NCBI GenBank assembly: GCA_910587515.1
Contig: CAJULW010000033.1
Location: forward strand, 1-64,000
DNA from: an uncultured Duncaniella sp.
GTDB taxonomy: Bacteria > Bacteroidota > Bacteroidia > Bacteroidales > Muribaculaceae
Reading direction: 5' to 3'
DNA: 64,000 bases
Position 1 is the stretch's first letter, and every line of letters begins with the position of its first letter. Positions 46,563 through 54,903 of the stretch are shown here, piece after piece. Under the pieces are notes generated by a model. The model made no database searches, had not been told where the DNA came from, and saw nothing but the letters and a program-made list of their open reading frames with translations. Position numbers and translations under genes: made by a program.

Positions 46563-46574
46563 AAAATACGATTG
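46563..46574 (+). promoter_or_regulatory. Second copy of the 12-mer AAAATACGATTG
   Basis: Identical to the 12-mer at 45193-45204, here between DUF1593 and the pectate lyase. No TAnnTTTG lies at the expected distance, so it may be an operator without a promoter of its own. Nearby arms TACGTGA and TCACGTG flank it, giving a short inverted repeat around 46557-46583. Confidence 0.45.
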
Positions 46575-46661
46575 CAGTCACGTGTAGCATTGTGGATCGG
46601 AGACGGTCATGTCGATTCATGAGTCGATACGCCTGTAACGCTAATATTTAAATACAATATC

Positions 46662-48509
46662 ATGAATAGACTTCTATTAAGTGCGATTATTTTGATCGTG
46701 ACGTTTTTCTGTGCGAGATCGGCTGATTTGTCATCATTGTCATGGTCGCAGGTATGTTCAGGTAGCATGGGAGCGGAGTGGTATGGTTCTCCTGAGTCCA
46801 TGGCGATAGCGGATATCGTTATGGACGTGCAGAAAACCAATGGTGGTTGGATGAAAAATGACGAACTGCATAAACTTTCGTCGTCCGAGTTGGAGGCGCT
46901 AAAGAACAGTCGTCATGAACGTTCCTGTCTTGACAATTATGCGACAGTGCAGGAAATGCGTTTTCTTGCGAAAGTGTATCAAGGATGTAAGGTCCAAAAA
47001 TACAGGAATGCTTTTTCCAAGGCTCTTGAAATGATTTTCGAATCTGAAAAAGATTGTGGCGGTTGGTCGCAATATTGGCCTTTGTCAGGCAACGGGAGCT
47101 ATCAGGATTATATCACATTTAATGATGACCTAATGACTAATGTCATGAAAATTTTGAGGGATATCAGTGATAATACCGGTGATTTTAAAGAAATCGTTGA
47201 TGAAGCGACGCGCCAGCGCTGTTTGTCAGCGTTCGATAGGGGTATTGATGTGATTTTGAAATGCCAGATAGATGACAATGGAATAAAAGCTGCTTGGTGT
47301 GCCCAGCACGACCCTTCGGATTTTCTGCCTACGGAAGGCAGGCCTCATGAGTTGCCATCTGTAAGCGGTAGTGAGTCTGCGGCATTGTTGTCTTTTTTGA
47401 TGACTGTTAAGAATCCGTCCGTTGAACTACAGGAGGCTATCATCTCGGCTGTCGCATGGCTTGATTCGCATAAGATAGATGGAAAGGCCATAGAGGATTA
47501 TATAAACGAGAGTGGCGAAAAGGACCGTCGCATAGTAGACAAAGTTGGTAGTGCGGTGTGGGGTAGGTTCATTCAATTAGGCGGAAATAAAGGGAAAGAG
47601 GTTTATGACAAGCTGTTTAATAAACTTCTTGACCGAGGAAAAAATCGGAGCTACACTTGGCAGGGAAAGACTTATACATATTCAGAATATGAGTTAGCCT
47701 CCGTTTCATATAGGGAAGAGAATGCTTATCAGCCCATATACGCAATCTATTCGGATGAATATCAGCATCTGTATTATAGGTTTCTATACAATTATGCCGA
47801 TTCCGATCCGGTTGTTGACGACAAGGGGCTTCCGGTGGCTACATCGCTCATGGCTGACAACAGGAGAAGTTATCAGTATCTCGGTAGTTGGTGCCAAAAA
47901 GTAATTGAAGTTGAATATCCGGCATGGAAGCAGAAAATTGATGCCTTGAACCAGGCCGGTGATGCGGTCATATATGAATTGTCGAGTGACACATATGAAG
48001 AGGGGGCGATGACATATCTTTTTGGTGGCGGTTTTACGATATCCAATACTTCCGGAAAGCAATATTCCACAGGAAAAACCGGCACCATAAAATATTCAGC
48101 AGGTGTTGAATATTTGATAGGTATTCCCAATGGGCTTTCGGTTGTTAAAATATCGTTTTACGGATATGACAACTATGACGTTGACGCATATTTGCAAAAA
48201 CTTAATGGTGTGTCTTACGGATCGGACGATTATGTGTTTCCGGCAAAGGTAGACGGGGATATGAGATATGTGAACCATACGGTAGACCTGTCACAAAATC
48301 CGGTGTCTGGGACTTTGGATTTTTCTCTTGGCGCAAAACAGTGTTGTCTTGTTATATCCCTATATTGTAAGGCGCCAACCGGTGGTCTGGAGGAAATCAA
48401 GGTGTTCGATCAAGACAGAGTTGTCAAATCTTTAAAAGACGGCCGTATTGTCATTGAGAAAAATGGTAAATTATATGACACATCAGGGCTACATGTAAAG
48501 AACCGATAG
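46662..48509 (+). CDS. pelA: Secreted pectate lyase, family PL10
   Basis: 615 residues with signal peptide (MNRLLLSAIILIVTFFCARS). The catalytic domain (about 40-420) carries PL10 markers: IADIVMDVQKTNGGWMKND near the start, WSQYWPLSGNGSYQDYITFNDDLMTNVM, and AYQPIYAIYSDEYQHLYYRFLYNY. A beta-rich part follows, and the last 30 residues (VVKSLKDGRIVIEKNGKLYDTSG) resemble a short T9SS sorting domain. The enzyme cleaves polygalacturonate by beta-elimination. The tail and PorV fit export by T9SS, but this is inference. It is paired with DUF1593 and under a likely AraC regulator. Confidence 0.87.
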   Translation: MNRLLLSAIILIVTFFCARSADLSSLSWSQVCSGSMGAEWYGSPESMAIADIVMDVQKTNGGWMKNDELHKLSSSELEALKNSRHERSCLDNYATVQEMRFLAKVYQGCKVQKYRNAFSKALEMIFESEKDCGGWSQYWPLSGNGSYQDYITFNDDLMTNVMKILRDISDNTGDFKEIVDEATRQRCLSAFDRGIDVILKCQIDDNGIKAAWCAQHDPSDFLPTEGRPHELPSVSGSESAALLSFLMTVKNPSVELQEAIISAVAWLDSHKIDGKAIEDYINESGEKDRRIVDKVGSAVWGRFIQLGGNKGKEVYDKLFNKLLDRGKNRSYTWQGKTYTYSEYELASVSYREENAYQPIYAIYSDEYQHLYYRFLYNYADSDPVVDDKGLPVATSLMADNRRSYQYLGSWCQKVIEVEYPAWKQKIDALNQAGDAVIYELSSDTYEEGAMTYLFGGGFTISNTSGKQYSTGKTGTIKYSAGVEYLIGIPNGLSVVKISFYGYDNYDVDAYLQKLNGVSYGSDDYVFPAKVDGDMRYVNHTVDLSQNPVSGTLDFSLGAKQCCLVISLYCKAPTGGLEEIKVFDQDRVVKSLKDGRIVIEKNGKLYDTSGLHVKNR

Positions 48510-48516
48510 CAACTTC

Positions 48517-48562
48517 AAAAACACGCTGGTATAAAGAAATCGTTTTATACCAGCGTGTTTTT
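48517..48562 (+). terminator. Terminator of the pectate lyase unit
   Basis: Perfect 19-bp stem (AAAAACACGCTGGTATAAA at 48517-48535, complement at 48544-48562), loop 8 nt, ending in TTTTT. Confidence 0.9.
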
Positions 48563-48725
48563 ATGCTGTTTTGGGTGCACCGGCAAAAGATCTTTGCCAA
48601 CTATATCGACTATATATACGTGTATTGGTGTTTGGTAGTTTTTAATTCGAATACAATTAAACACGGTGGGGCTACCCTTTTGCCTGTGCGCAAATATTTA
48701 TATCGCCTCAACGTACATAAAAATA

Positions 48726-48759
48726 AAAATGGAAACCATTATGAAATGGTTTCCATTTT
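48726..48759 (-). terminator. Terminator of tRNA-Glu
   Basis: 15-bp perfect stem (AAAATGGAAACCATT at 48726-48740, complement at 48745-48759), 4-nt loop, just 3' of tRNA-Glu. Minus-strand transcript ends in a U-rich run (TTTTATTT). Confidence 0.88.
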
Positions 48760-48761
48760 CG

Positions 48762-48834
48762 TAGCGAATCCGGGAATCGAACCCGGGTCTCCACCGTGAG
48801 AGGGTGGCGTGCTAGGCCACTACACTAAATCGCC
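48762..48834 (-). tRNA. tRNA-Glu (anticodon CTC)
   Basis: A 73-nt tRNA on the minus strand. Acceptor GGCGATT pairs with ATTCGCT except for one T-T pair and a G-T pair. The anticodon stem-loop CCACC-CTCTCAC-GGTGG gives anticodon CTC (GAG codons). T-arm CCGGG-TTCGATT-CCCGG is perfect and the discriminator is A. It has no encoded CCA. It is transcribed alone from the 48885-48915 promoter to the 48726-48759 terminator. Confidence 0.95.
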
Positions 48835-48884
48835 GTTAGCTTATGATAAAAAAGTAAGCCGAAGCAGCTTTTTTATTTGCACTG

Positions 48885-48915
48885 CAAAGGTATTATCTTT
48901 TTTCTGATTATACAA
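48885..48915 (-). promoter_or_regulatory. Promoter of tRNA-Glu
   Basis: On the minus strand: TTG (48913-48915), 20 nt, TACCTTTG (48885-48892). It has the same spacing and -7 sequence as the tRNA-Ser promoter. Confidence 0.85.
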
Positions 48916-49095
48916 GAAACTCTGGCTTATTTAACATATCTTTACAATTGTTTGTCGGTATTTGGGGGATCTAAATTATTTAATTGTTATGATCGTGAAA
49001 CCAAACAAGGTTACCGATTGTTAAAATCAAAAGGTCGTTGCTTAAAATTTGCTTTACTGACATGGCGCGATTATGGTAAATCCATTTATAATTGT

Positions 49096-49103
49096 TACTT
49101 TTG
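49096..49103 (+). promoter_or_regulatory. -7 element of the rsfS-ftsH unit
   Basis: TACTTTTG, 66 bp before rsfS. Only a partial -33 element (TTATG) is visible. Confidence 0.5.
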
Positions 49104-49168
49104 TAAATCGAATGCAACAACTCATCACATAACTTTTTAAGTTTCAACAGTTTTAGATTATATAATTC

Positions 49169-49531
49169 ATGGCAGAAAAGACATTGGACATTCTTCCATA
49201 TATAATAGAGGGCATACGCGAGCGAAAAGGTCGTAAAATAACGACAGTTGACATGAGTGGGATTGACTCTGCAGCGGCTCATCGGTTTGTGATATGTGAA
49301 GGAACTTCTTCACAGCATGTGGCTGCCGTCGCTGATAGTATAAGAGAATATCTCCTCAGAGAAATAAATGTTAAGCCCTACAATTACGATGGCTATACGA
49401 ACTCTCAATGGATCGTGATTGACTATGGTGACACGATGGTTCATGTGTTTCTTCCGGAAACCAGACGCCTTTATGACTTAGAGGAACTATGGAGCGACGC
49501 TCTCGTAGAGGATTACCAGGAAGAAGACTGA
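49169..49531 (+). CDS. rsfS: Ribosome silencing factor RsfS
   Basis: A 120-residue protein that binds L14 on the 50S subunit and blocks subunit joining in stationary phase. RsfS/DUF143 core: KGRKITTVDMSGIDSAAAHRFVICEGTSSQHVAAVADSI, and WIVIDYGDTMVHVFLPETRRLYDLEELW at the end. It has the normal family length. It is followed by ftsH after 44 bp. The pair rsfS-ftsH is common in Bacteroidota. Confidence 0.95.
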   Translation: MAEKTLDILPYIIEGIRERKGRKITTVDMSGIDSAAAHRFVICEGTSSQHVAAVADSIREYLLREINVKPYNYDGYTNSQWIVIDYGDTMVHVFLPETRRLYDLEELWSDALVEDYQEED

Positions 49532-49575
49532 GGCGAACGTTAAACTTAATCCAACAATTCTGTAAACACTTACAA

Positions 49576-51681
49576 ATGAGTCTGACAACTCCCCCAAACA
49601 ACTTGAAGCCAAAGAAAAGCGGAGGCATAAAGTTCAGCATGTATTGGGCATACGCCATAATACTTGTTTTTTTACTCGGTATGCTGTACATTGATGACAA
49701 TTCCATTGCCAAGGATGTGAGCTTTACGAAATTTGAAGAATATGTCGGTTCCGGTGGTGTCGAAAAAATAACGGTATTCAGCAATACCAACCGGGCAGAG
49801 GCTGTGCTGTCCGATTCACTTGCGAGCGCGATATTTCCTGAAAGCCAATATCAGTCGGGGAAAGGTGCGGTTGCCAAGATCGTGACTGACATACCCTCAG
49901 CTGATAAACTTCAGGACCAGATTGATCTTTGGAAAAAAGATGGAAAGTTCCATGGCGAGGTTAATTACGAAAAGACATCGGACTATTCAGCTCTTTTTTG
50001 GACATTTGGACCTATAGTTATTCTGGTTGCATTCTGGTTTATAATGATGCGTCGTATGTCCGGTGGAGCAGGTGGCGGTGGAGCAGGCGGTGTGTTTAAT
50101 GTCGGTAAGTCCAAAGCCAAAATGTTCGAGAAGGGAGAGGGCACAAATGTTACTTTCAAGGATGTCGCAGGCCTCTCGGAAGCGAAGACAGAAATACGTG
50201 AGATTGTTGAGTTTTTGCGTAATCCTCAGCGTTACACCGATTTGGGAGCTAAAATTCCTAAAGGAGCCTTGCTTGTAGGCCCTCCTGGAACTGGTAAAAC
50301 TCTTTTGGCCAAAGCTGTGGCTGGAGAAGCTAACGTTCCTTTCTTCTCAATGTCAGGTTCTGATTTTGTGGAGATGTTCGTAGGTGTCGGAGCTTCGCGT
50401 GTACGTGATCTATTCCGCCAGGCTAAAGAAAAAGCTCCGTGTATAGTGTTTATAGACGAGATCGACGCGGTAGGTCGTGCCCGTGGCAAGAATCCAAATA
50501 TGGGTGCCAATGATGAGCGTGAAAACACGCTTAATCAGCTTCTTACTGAAATGGATGGATTCGGAACCAACAGCGGGGTGATAATTCTTGCCGCCACTAA
50601 CCGCGCTGACATCCTTGATAAGGCTCTTTTGCGTGCCGGTCGTTTTGATCGTCAGATTTCTGTAGACCTTCCGGAGCTTAAAGATCGAATCGAAGTGTTC
50701 AATGTGCATTTGCGTAACATAAAGACAGATGATTCGGTAGATGTTGACTTGATGGCGCGTCAGACAGCCGGATTTTCAGGCGCTGATATCGCTAATGTTT
50801 GTAACGAGGCGGCTTTGATCGCGGCTCGAGGCAATAAACCAGCGGTGGATCGTGACAGTTTTATGGCTGCGATTGACCGTATAATCGGAGGTCTCGAACA
50901 CAGTTCCAAGATCATATCGGATGATGAGAAGAAAGCGATAGCTATACATGAGGCCGGACATGCGACTGTTTCGTGGTTTCTTGAATACTCGAACGAAATG
51001 GTCAAGGTTTCGATCGTGCCTCGAGGCATGGCTCTTGGAGCTGCCTGGTATATGCCGGAGGAACGTCAGATCACTCCGCTTCAGGCGTTGCTCGACCAGA
51101 TGTGTATGACATTAGGTGGCCGTGCGGCCGAAGAACTTGCTCTCGGGCAGATATCGACAGGTGCGCTTAATGATCTCGAGAAGGTCACGAAAATGGCCTA
51201 CGCCATAGTGGTGTATTATGGTATGAGTGAAAAGATACCTAACGTATGTTATTATGATTCGACAGGACAGGCATACGGATTTTCAAAACCTTATGGCGGA
51301 GAACGTGCAAAACAGATTGACGATGAGGTTTCAAGGATCATCAGTGAGCAATACGAACGCGCTAAACGCATTCTTGTTGAGCATAGAGAGGGACATGCTA
51401 AATTGGCTGAGACATTATTGACCAAGGAAGTGATGTATGCCGAAGACCTTGTAAATATTTTTGGAAAACGTCAATGGAAGTCGCGTACAGAAGAGATAAT
51501 GGAGCTTCAGGCTAAACGTGACGCTCAGCGGGTGCTTGAGGAAGGTCAGGATAAACCGGAAAGTTCCAATGACGGTACACCGGTTGAAAATAAAGAGCTT
51601 CCCTCCGGAGAGTCGATGCCGGATAATGCGTCTGTTAAAAATGAAAATGAACCTGTTCCTCCTCCTTTTAGGAAAGAATAA
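49576..51681 (+). CDS. ftsH: ATP-dependent zinc metalloprotease FtsH
   Basis: A 701-residue membrane AAA+ protease. Two TM segments (about 22-39 and 140-157) flank a periplasmic domain. The AAA module has Walker A GPPGTGKT (235-242), Walker B CIVFIDEID (289-297), and second region of homology TNRADILDKALLRAGRFDR. The zinc site is HEAGH at 458-462. The C-terminal tail is charged. The start at 49576 is chosen because the region 49489-49575 lies within rsfS and reads as non-homologous Arg-rich sequence. It degrades membrane and regulatory proteins. Confidence 0.97.
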   Translation: MSLTTPPNNLKPKKSGGIKFSMYWAYAIILVFLLGMLYIDDNSIAKDVSFTKFEEYVGSGGVEKITVFSNTNRAEAVLSDSLASAIFPESQYQSGKGAVAKIVTDIPSADKLQDQIDLWKKDGKFHGEVNYEKTSDYSALFWTFGPIVILVAFWFIMMRRMSGGAGGGGAGGVFNVGKSKAKMFEKGEGTNVTFKDVAGLSEAKTEIREIVEFLRNPQRYTDLGAKIPKGALLVGPPGTGKTLLAKAVAGEANVPFFSMSGSDFVEMFVGVGASRVRDLFRQAKEKAPCIVFIDEIDAVGRARGKNPNMGANDERENTLNQLLTEMDGFGTNSGVIILAATNRADILDKALLRAGRFDRQISVDLPELKDRIEVFNVHLRNIKTDDSVDVDLMARQTAGFSGADIANVCNEAALIAARGNKPAVDRDSFMAAIDRIIGGLEHSSKIISDDEKKAIAIHEAGHATVSWFLEYSNEMVKVSIVPRGMALGAAWYMPEERQITPLQALLDQMCMTLGGRAAEELALGQISTGALNDLEKVTKMAYAIVVYYGMSEKIPNVCYYDSTGQAYGFSKPYGGERAKQIDDEVSRIISEQYERAKRILVEHREGHAKLAETLLTKEVMYAEDLVNIFGKRQWKSRTEEIMELQAKRDAQRVLEEGQDKPESSNDGTPVENKELPSGESMPDNASVKNENEPVPPPFRKE

Positions 51682-51694
51682 TTAGGTTACAGGA

Positions 51695-51739
51695 ATAAAT
51701 AGGAACCCCGCATTTCATAAATGCGGGGTTCCTATTTAT
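51695..51739 (+). terminator. Terminator of ftsH
   Basis: Perfect 21-bp stem (51695-51715 with 51719-51739), loop 3 nt, core AGGAACCCCGC, flanked by A/T runs. It lies 14 bp after the stop. Confidence 0.9.
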
Positions 51740-51803
51740 ATGATATACTCTTTATCACAGATAATGGTGTATTATAATATAATGTATTATTACACGGTCG
51801 GTC

Positions 51804-51842
51804 ATATAAAAGGCTGATAGCGTTACAGCGACGCTATCAGCC
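51804..51842 (-). terminator. Terminator of the oxalate operon
   Basis: 12-bp stem (GGCTGATAGCGT at 51812-51823, ACGCTATCAGCC at 51831-51842) with a 7-nt loop. On the minus strand it is followed by TTTTATATG. It is 127 bp after the AEC stop. Confidence 0.75.
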
Positions 51843-51968
51843 AGGATTCAAAATCAACGTCAAAAACTATTGTTATATAGTGCTGTAAACCATTGTTGAA
51901 GTTATGAATATTGGGTTGAATGTACGAAACGAGTAAAATAGTGGTGGATAAAGATTTTCAGACATATT

Positions 51969-52937
51969 CTAAATTGCCATGGATTTCAGGCAAAGATCTG
52001 TGATCCATATCCACAGCGGACAGAAGCCGATAAAGAGTATGACAGATAGCGTTAGTGACGAAGTGCCGGTAGCTACGTATGTGTCATATTCATCAGCTAT
52101 GATTATACCGGAAAATGCAGGGGGAAGAGCCGCTGCAACGACGAGCATTTTGAGGTTTAAAGGATCCATGTGCCAAAGGAGGCCGAGAATAAGAACCACT
52201 GCCGGCATCATGACCATTTTCATTATGGAGCCTAAAATAGCCTGCCAGTTCAATTGAATTTTAATTGCCGATAAGGTTATCCCGGCTGAAAATACAGCCA
52301 TTGATGCGTTGGCGCCTTTTATAAGATTAAACGAGGGGCTTGCCCATTCAGGCCAGGGTATACCTACAAGCACCCATACGACGGCAAGTATTGGAGCCCA
52401 TGCGACCGGTTGCTCGAGAGCATGAATGACTGGAATCCATGCGCTTTGTTTTTTTGTCGCTCCCGGTTGTTTTTCGAGTGACGCATTCATCAGAGAAAGT
52501 CCGACGGGTATGCCGACAGCATTTACAACGATACCGACTATCGCGACGACAAGGGCGACAGACGGAGTTGTCCCGAATATAGGTTCAAGAACCGCAAACC
52601 CGAGAAATCCGATCGTTGGAGAGCCGCTGATGAGAGCTGATACGGCAGCGTCGGCTCCGGTGTTTTTTTTGAACATGCGGAATACAAAATATACGATCAT
52701 AAAACAAGCCATTATACCGATAAGGGATACAAGCGACAGTTTTATGTCTTTGGCTAACATTTCCCGGCTTGCCTGTGCGATGGATACGAAAAGAGCTGCC
52801 GGGAGGGCATAGTCAAGAACAACTTTGTTGAACTTCTTGGCATCTTCACCACTGAAAATACCTTTTTTACCCGAAATGTATCCTGCCAACATAACTACTA
52901 TTATAGGGACGATGGCATAAAGAATAATATGAGTCAT
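51969..52937 (-). CDS. yfdV: AEC family transporter (YfdV-like), likely oxalate carrier
   Basis: A 322-residue inner-membrane protein with about 10 TM segments of the auxin efflux carrier (AEC) family. The N-terminal half has YALPAALFVSIAQAS, and the C-terminal half ends AAALPPAFSGIIIADEYDTY with the AALP...F-type motif. In E. coli, yfdV occupies the same position after frc and oxc. No OxlT-type oxalate:formate antiporter is present in the window, so this is the best candidate for oxalate entry or formate exit. Its transport activity is inferred. Confidence 0.82.
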   Translation of the reverse strand: MTHIILYAIVPIIVVMLAGYISGKKGIFSGEDAKKFNKVVLDYALPAALFVSIAQASREMLAKDIKLSLVSLIGIMACFMIVYFVFRMFKKNTGADAAVSALISGSPTIGFLGFAVLEPIFGTTPSVALVVAIVGIVVNAVGIPVGLSLMNASLEKQPGATKKQSAWIPVIHALEQPVAWAPILAVVWVLVGIPWPEWASPSFNLIKGANASMAVFSAGITLSAIKIQLNWQAILGSIMKMVMMPAVVLILGLLWHMDPLNLKMLVVAAALPPAFSGIIIADEYDTYVATGTSSLTLSVILFIGFCPLWIWITDLCLKSMAI

Positions 52938-52971
52938 AAAAAGTTGAATTGAGGTTTATGTATGGTTTGTT

Positions 52972-53009
52972 AAAGCCATAGCGGCAATGCCGTGCCACTA
53001 TGGCTTTTT
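52972..53009 (-). other. Intercistronic hairpin between oxc and the AEC gene
   Basis: Arms AAAGCCATAG (52972-52981) and CTATGGCTTT (52998-53007) enclose a nested CGGC/GCCG hairpin (52982-52992). In the minus-strand transcript it is followed only by TTTAA, weaker than a full terminator. It may reduce distal expression or protect the upstream mRNA. Confidence 0.55.
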
Positions 53010-53020
53010 GATCACATGAT

Positions 53021-54757
53021 TTATACAGTGATGTTTTGGAGCGGTGCCGGATTGAGATATCCGATATGGCCGGATTCTTTGCCTGAGACGGCTGCGAGTT
53101 GTACATCTATAAGACAGGGCATCTTGCTTGCGATGCTCTCTTTGAGAGCAACGGAAAGTTCTTCGGGAGTCTCCACATAATATGTCCGTGCTCCGAATGC
53201 CTCACCGAGTTTATCATAGCGGGCGTGGATGTCAAGGGTCGTAGGCGCAGGATCCGAAGTCTTGTCCAATGGGACTCCGGCTCCGTTATATATACCACCG
53301 TTATTGAAAATTACGACTGTTACAGGTAGATTGAAACGGCATGCGGTAGAGAAGTCCATGCCTGAAAATCCGAAAGCCGAGTCTCCTTCTATCGCGACGA
53401 CAGATTTTCCTGTGGCTATGGCAGCTCCGATCATTGACCCCATACCCATGCCCATTATCGCCCATGTGGCGCAGTCGATGCGATGGCGTGGAAGTGACAT
53501 GTTCACTGCGTCGCGTGTGTCATCAAGTGTATTTGCGCCTTCATTGACAAGTATTACATCAGGGCTGGCTTCAAGGATCGGTTTTATGACTCCAAGGGCG
53601 GTCAAATGGTGCATCGGCATGAGTGTTTTGGCGGAATCGAGTCGCGAGGCGAATTTTAAGCCTTTTTCTTTTGTCTCGGTCTGGAGGGATGATAGCCATG
53701 ATGGATCGGTCGACATGGTCTTCTGTTCCATTTTTGACATTATGGCATCGAGCGCAAGTCCCATATCGCCAACAACCGGAGCTGCTATGGGCACGTTTAC
53801 GTCTATTTCTTGAGGTTCGACTTCAAGTTGGATGAATTTTATATCCGGATTCCATTTGCCATGACCGAAAGACAATAGCCAGTTTAGTCTGGCACCGATG
53901 ATCATGACGACATCAGCTTTCGACATAATTGTCGAGCGGCAAGATAACGCGCTTAGAGGTCCGTTGTCTGGCATAAGTCCCTTGGCCATGGACATCGGGA
54001 AATAAGGGATATCGTATTTTTCGATAAATCTCTTGATTTTGTCGTCGATTTGTGCGTATGCAGCACCCTTGCCTAAAAGTATTGCCGGACGTTTCGCGGA
54101 GCTGAGTATTTCCACGGCTCGTTCGACAGCGTCGTTGTTAGGTGCGACCGGAGAATATATATCGACAGGCTGGTACAGTAGTTTTTCTGCGTCATCCCTA
54201 TTCATGATCTGTCCGAGCGCAGGAGTCGTCATATCAATATACACACCTCCGGGACGTCCTGATACAGCTGCGCGGTAAGCACGTGCTACGGCCGATGGTA
54301 TATCTTCCGCTTTACTGCAACGGAATGCGGCTTTCACCAATGGTTTTGCTGTGTTAAATTGATCGAGCTGTTCGTAAGTACCCACGTTCATGTCCACCAT
54401 GTCCGGATCGCTTGCTCCTGAGATTTGTATCATTGGATAGCAGTTGACATTTGCGTTTGCGGTCGCTGTAAGCCCGTTCATAAAGCCGAGAGATGATACG
54501 GTCATGAGTACTCCCGGTTTGCGAGTAAGGAAACCTTCGGTGGCGGCTGCCATTCCGGCTTGTTGTTCGTGGCGGAATCCGACGAAGCGGATGCCTTGGC
54601 CTTGTATTAGATATGCCGCTTCTGTAATTGGAATTCCAACAAGGCCATATACATTTTCTATACCTACATTTTTGAGTGCCCTGGCAAGAATATACATACC
54701 CGTAACCTGTTCGGGAAAGTGTGGGGTAGCCTGAGTGGGATTAGTGATGGTAGCCAT
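53021..54757 (-). CDS. oxc: Oxalyl-CoA decarboxylase
   Basis: A 578-residue ThDP-dependent enzyme converting oxalyl-CoA to formyl-CoA + CO2. It aligns to the Oxalobacter enzyme at GLVGIPITEAAY, FRHEQQAGMAAATEGF (E64) and TYEQLD (Y128/E129, matching Y120/E121 there). The ThDP/Mg motif runs from GDS (458-460) to NN (485-486), with Y490 and S562 matching Y483 and S553. These residues distinguish it from acetolactate synthase. It lies between frc and the AEC gene. The 146-bp gap to frc is long and structured. Confidence 0.95.
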   Translation of the reverse strand: MATITNPTQATPHFPEQVTGMYILARALKNVGIENVYGLVGIPITEAAYLIQGQGIRFVGFRHEQQAGMAAATEGFLTRKPGVLMTVSSLGFMNGLTATANANVNCYPMIQISGASDPDMVDMNVGTYEQLDQFNTAKPLVKAAFRCSKAEDIPSAVARAYRAAVSGRPGGVYIDMTTPALGQIMNRDDAEKLLYQPVDIYSPVAPNNDAVERAVEILSSAKRPAILLGKGAAYAQIDDKIKRFIEKYDIPYFPMSMAKGLMPDNGPLSALSCRSTIMSKADVVMIIGARLNWLLSFGHGKWNPDIKFIQLEVEPQEIDVNVPIAAPVVGDMGLALDAIMSKMEQKTMSTDPSWLSSLQTETKEKGLKFASRLDSAKTLMPMHHLTALGVIKPILEASPDVILVNEGANTLDDTRDAVNMSLPRHRIDCATWAIMGMGMGSMIGAAIATGKSVVAIEGDSAFGFSGMDFSTACRFNLPVTVVIFNNGGIYNGAGVPLDKTSDPAPTTLDIHARYDKLGEAFGARTYYVETPEELSVALKESIASKMPCLIDVQLAAVSGKESGHIGYLNPAPLQNITV

Positions 54758-54794
54758 ATAACAATATATTTATGATTGTTTGATAAATAAAAAT

Positions 54795-54858
54795 AAAGAG
54801 AGGACAACCTTCAATTGAACTTGGCTTTCAAGACAATTGCGAATTGTCCCCTCTTTTT
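54795..54858 (-). other. Terminator-like hairpin between frc and oxc
   Basis: Arms AAAGAGAGGACAA (54795-54807) and TTGTCCCCTCTTT (54844-54856), one mismatch, enclose a 36-nt loop holding two CAATTG palindromes (54812-54817, 54834-54839). In the minus-strand transcript the stem is followed by TTTATTTTTATTTATC, so it could end frc transcription or act as an attenuator. Confidence 0.6.
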
Positions 54859-54903
54859 AGTCAATAGATTCGTTGATTGTGAGTCAAATTGTTATACGCA
54901 GAT

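Larger units (their letters stand above)
48835..49168. other. 334-bp intergenic region before rsfS
   Basis: Carries the tRNA-Glu promoter (48885-48915, minus) and an rsfS -7 element (49096-49103, plus). The 180 bp between them (48916-49095) is AT-rich. No ORF or RNA gene was recognised. Confidence 0.6.

Noticed and set aside
48563..48799. ORF across the tRNA-Glu region
   Set aside because: Starts in a terminator tail and ends within the antisense of tRNA-Glu; no protein features.
53229..53813. 194-codon plus-strand ORF opposite oxc
   Set aside because: Antisense shadow of the decarboxylase; no promoter.
53021..54757. oxc as acetolactate synthase
   Set aside because: Active-site residues Y128/E129, Y490 and S562 match oxalyl-CoA decarboxylase, and frc is adjacent.
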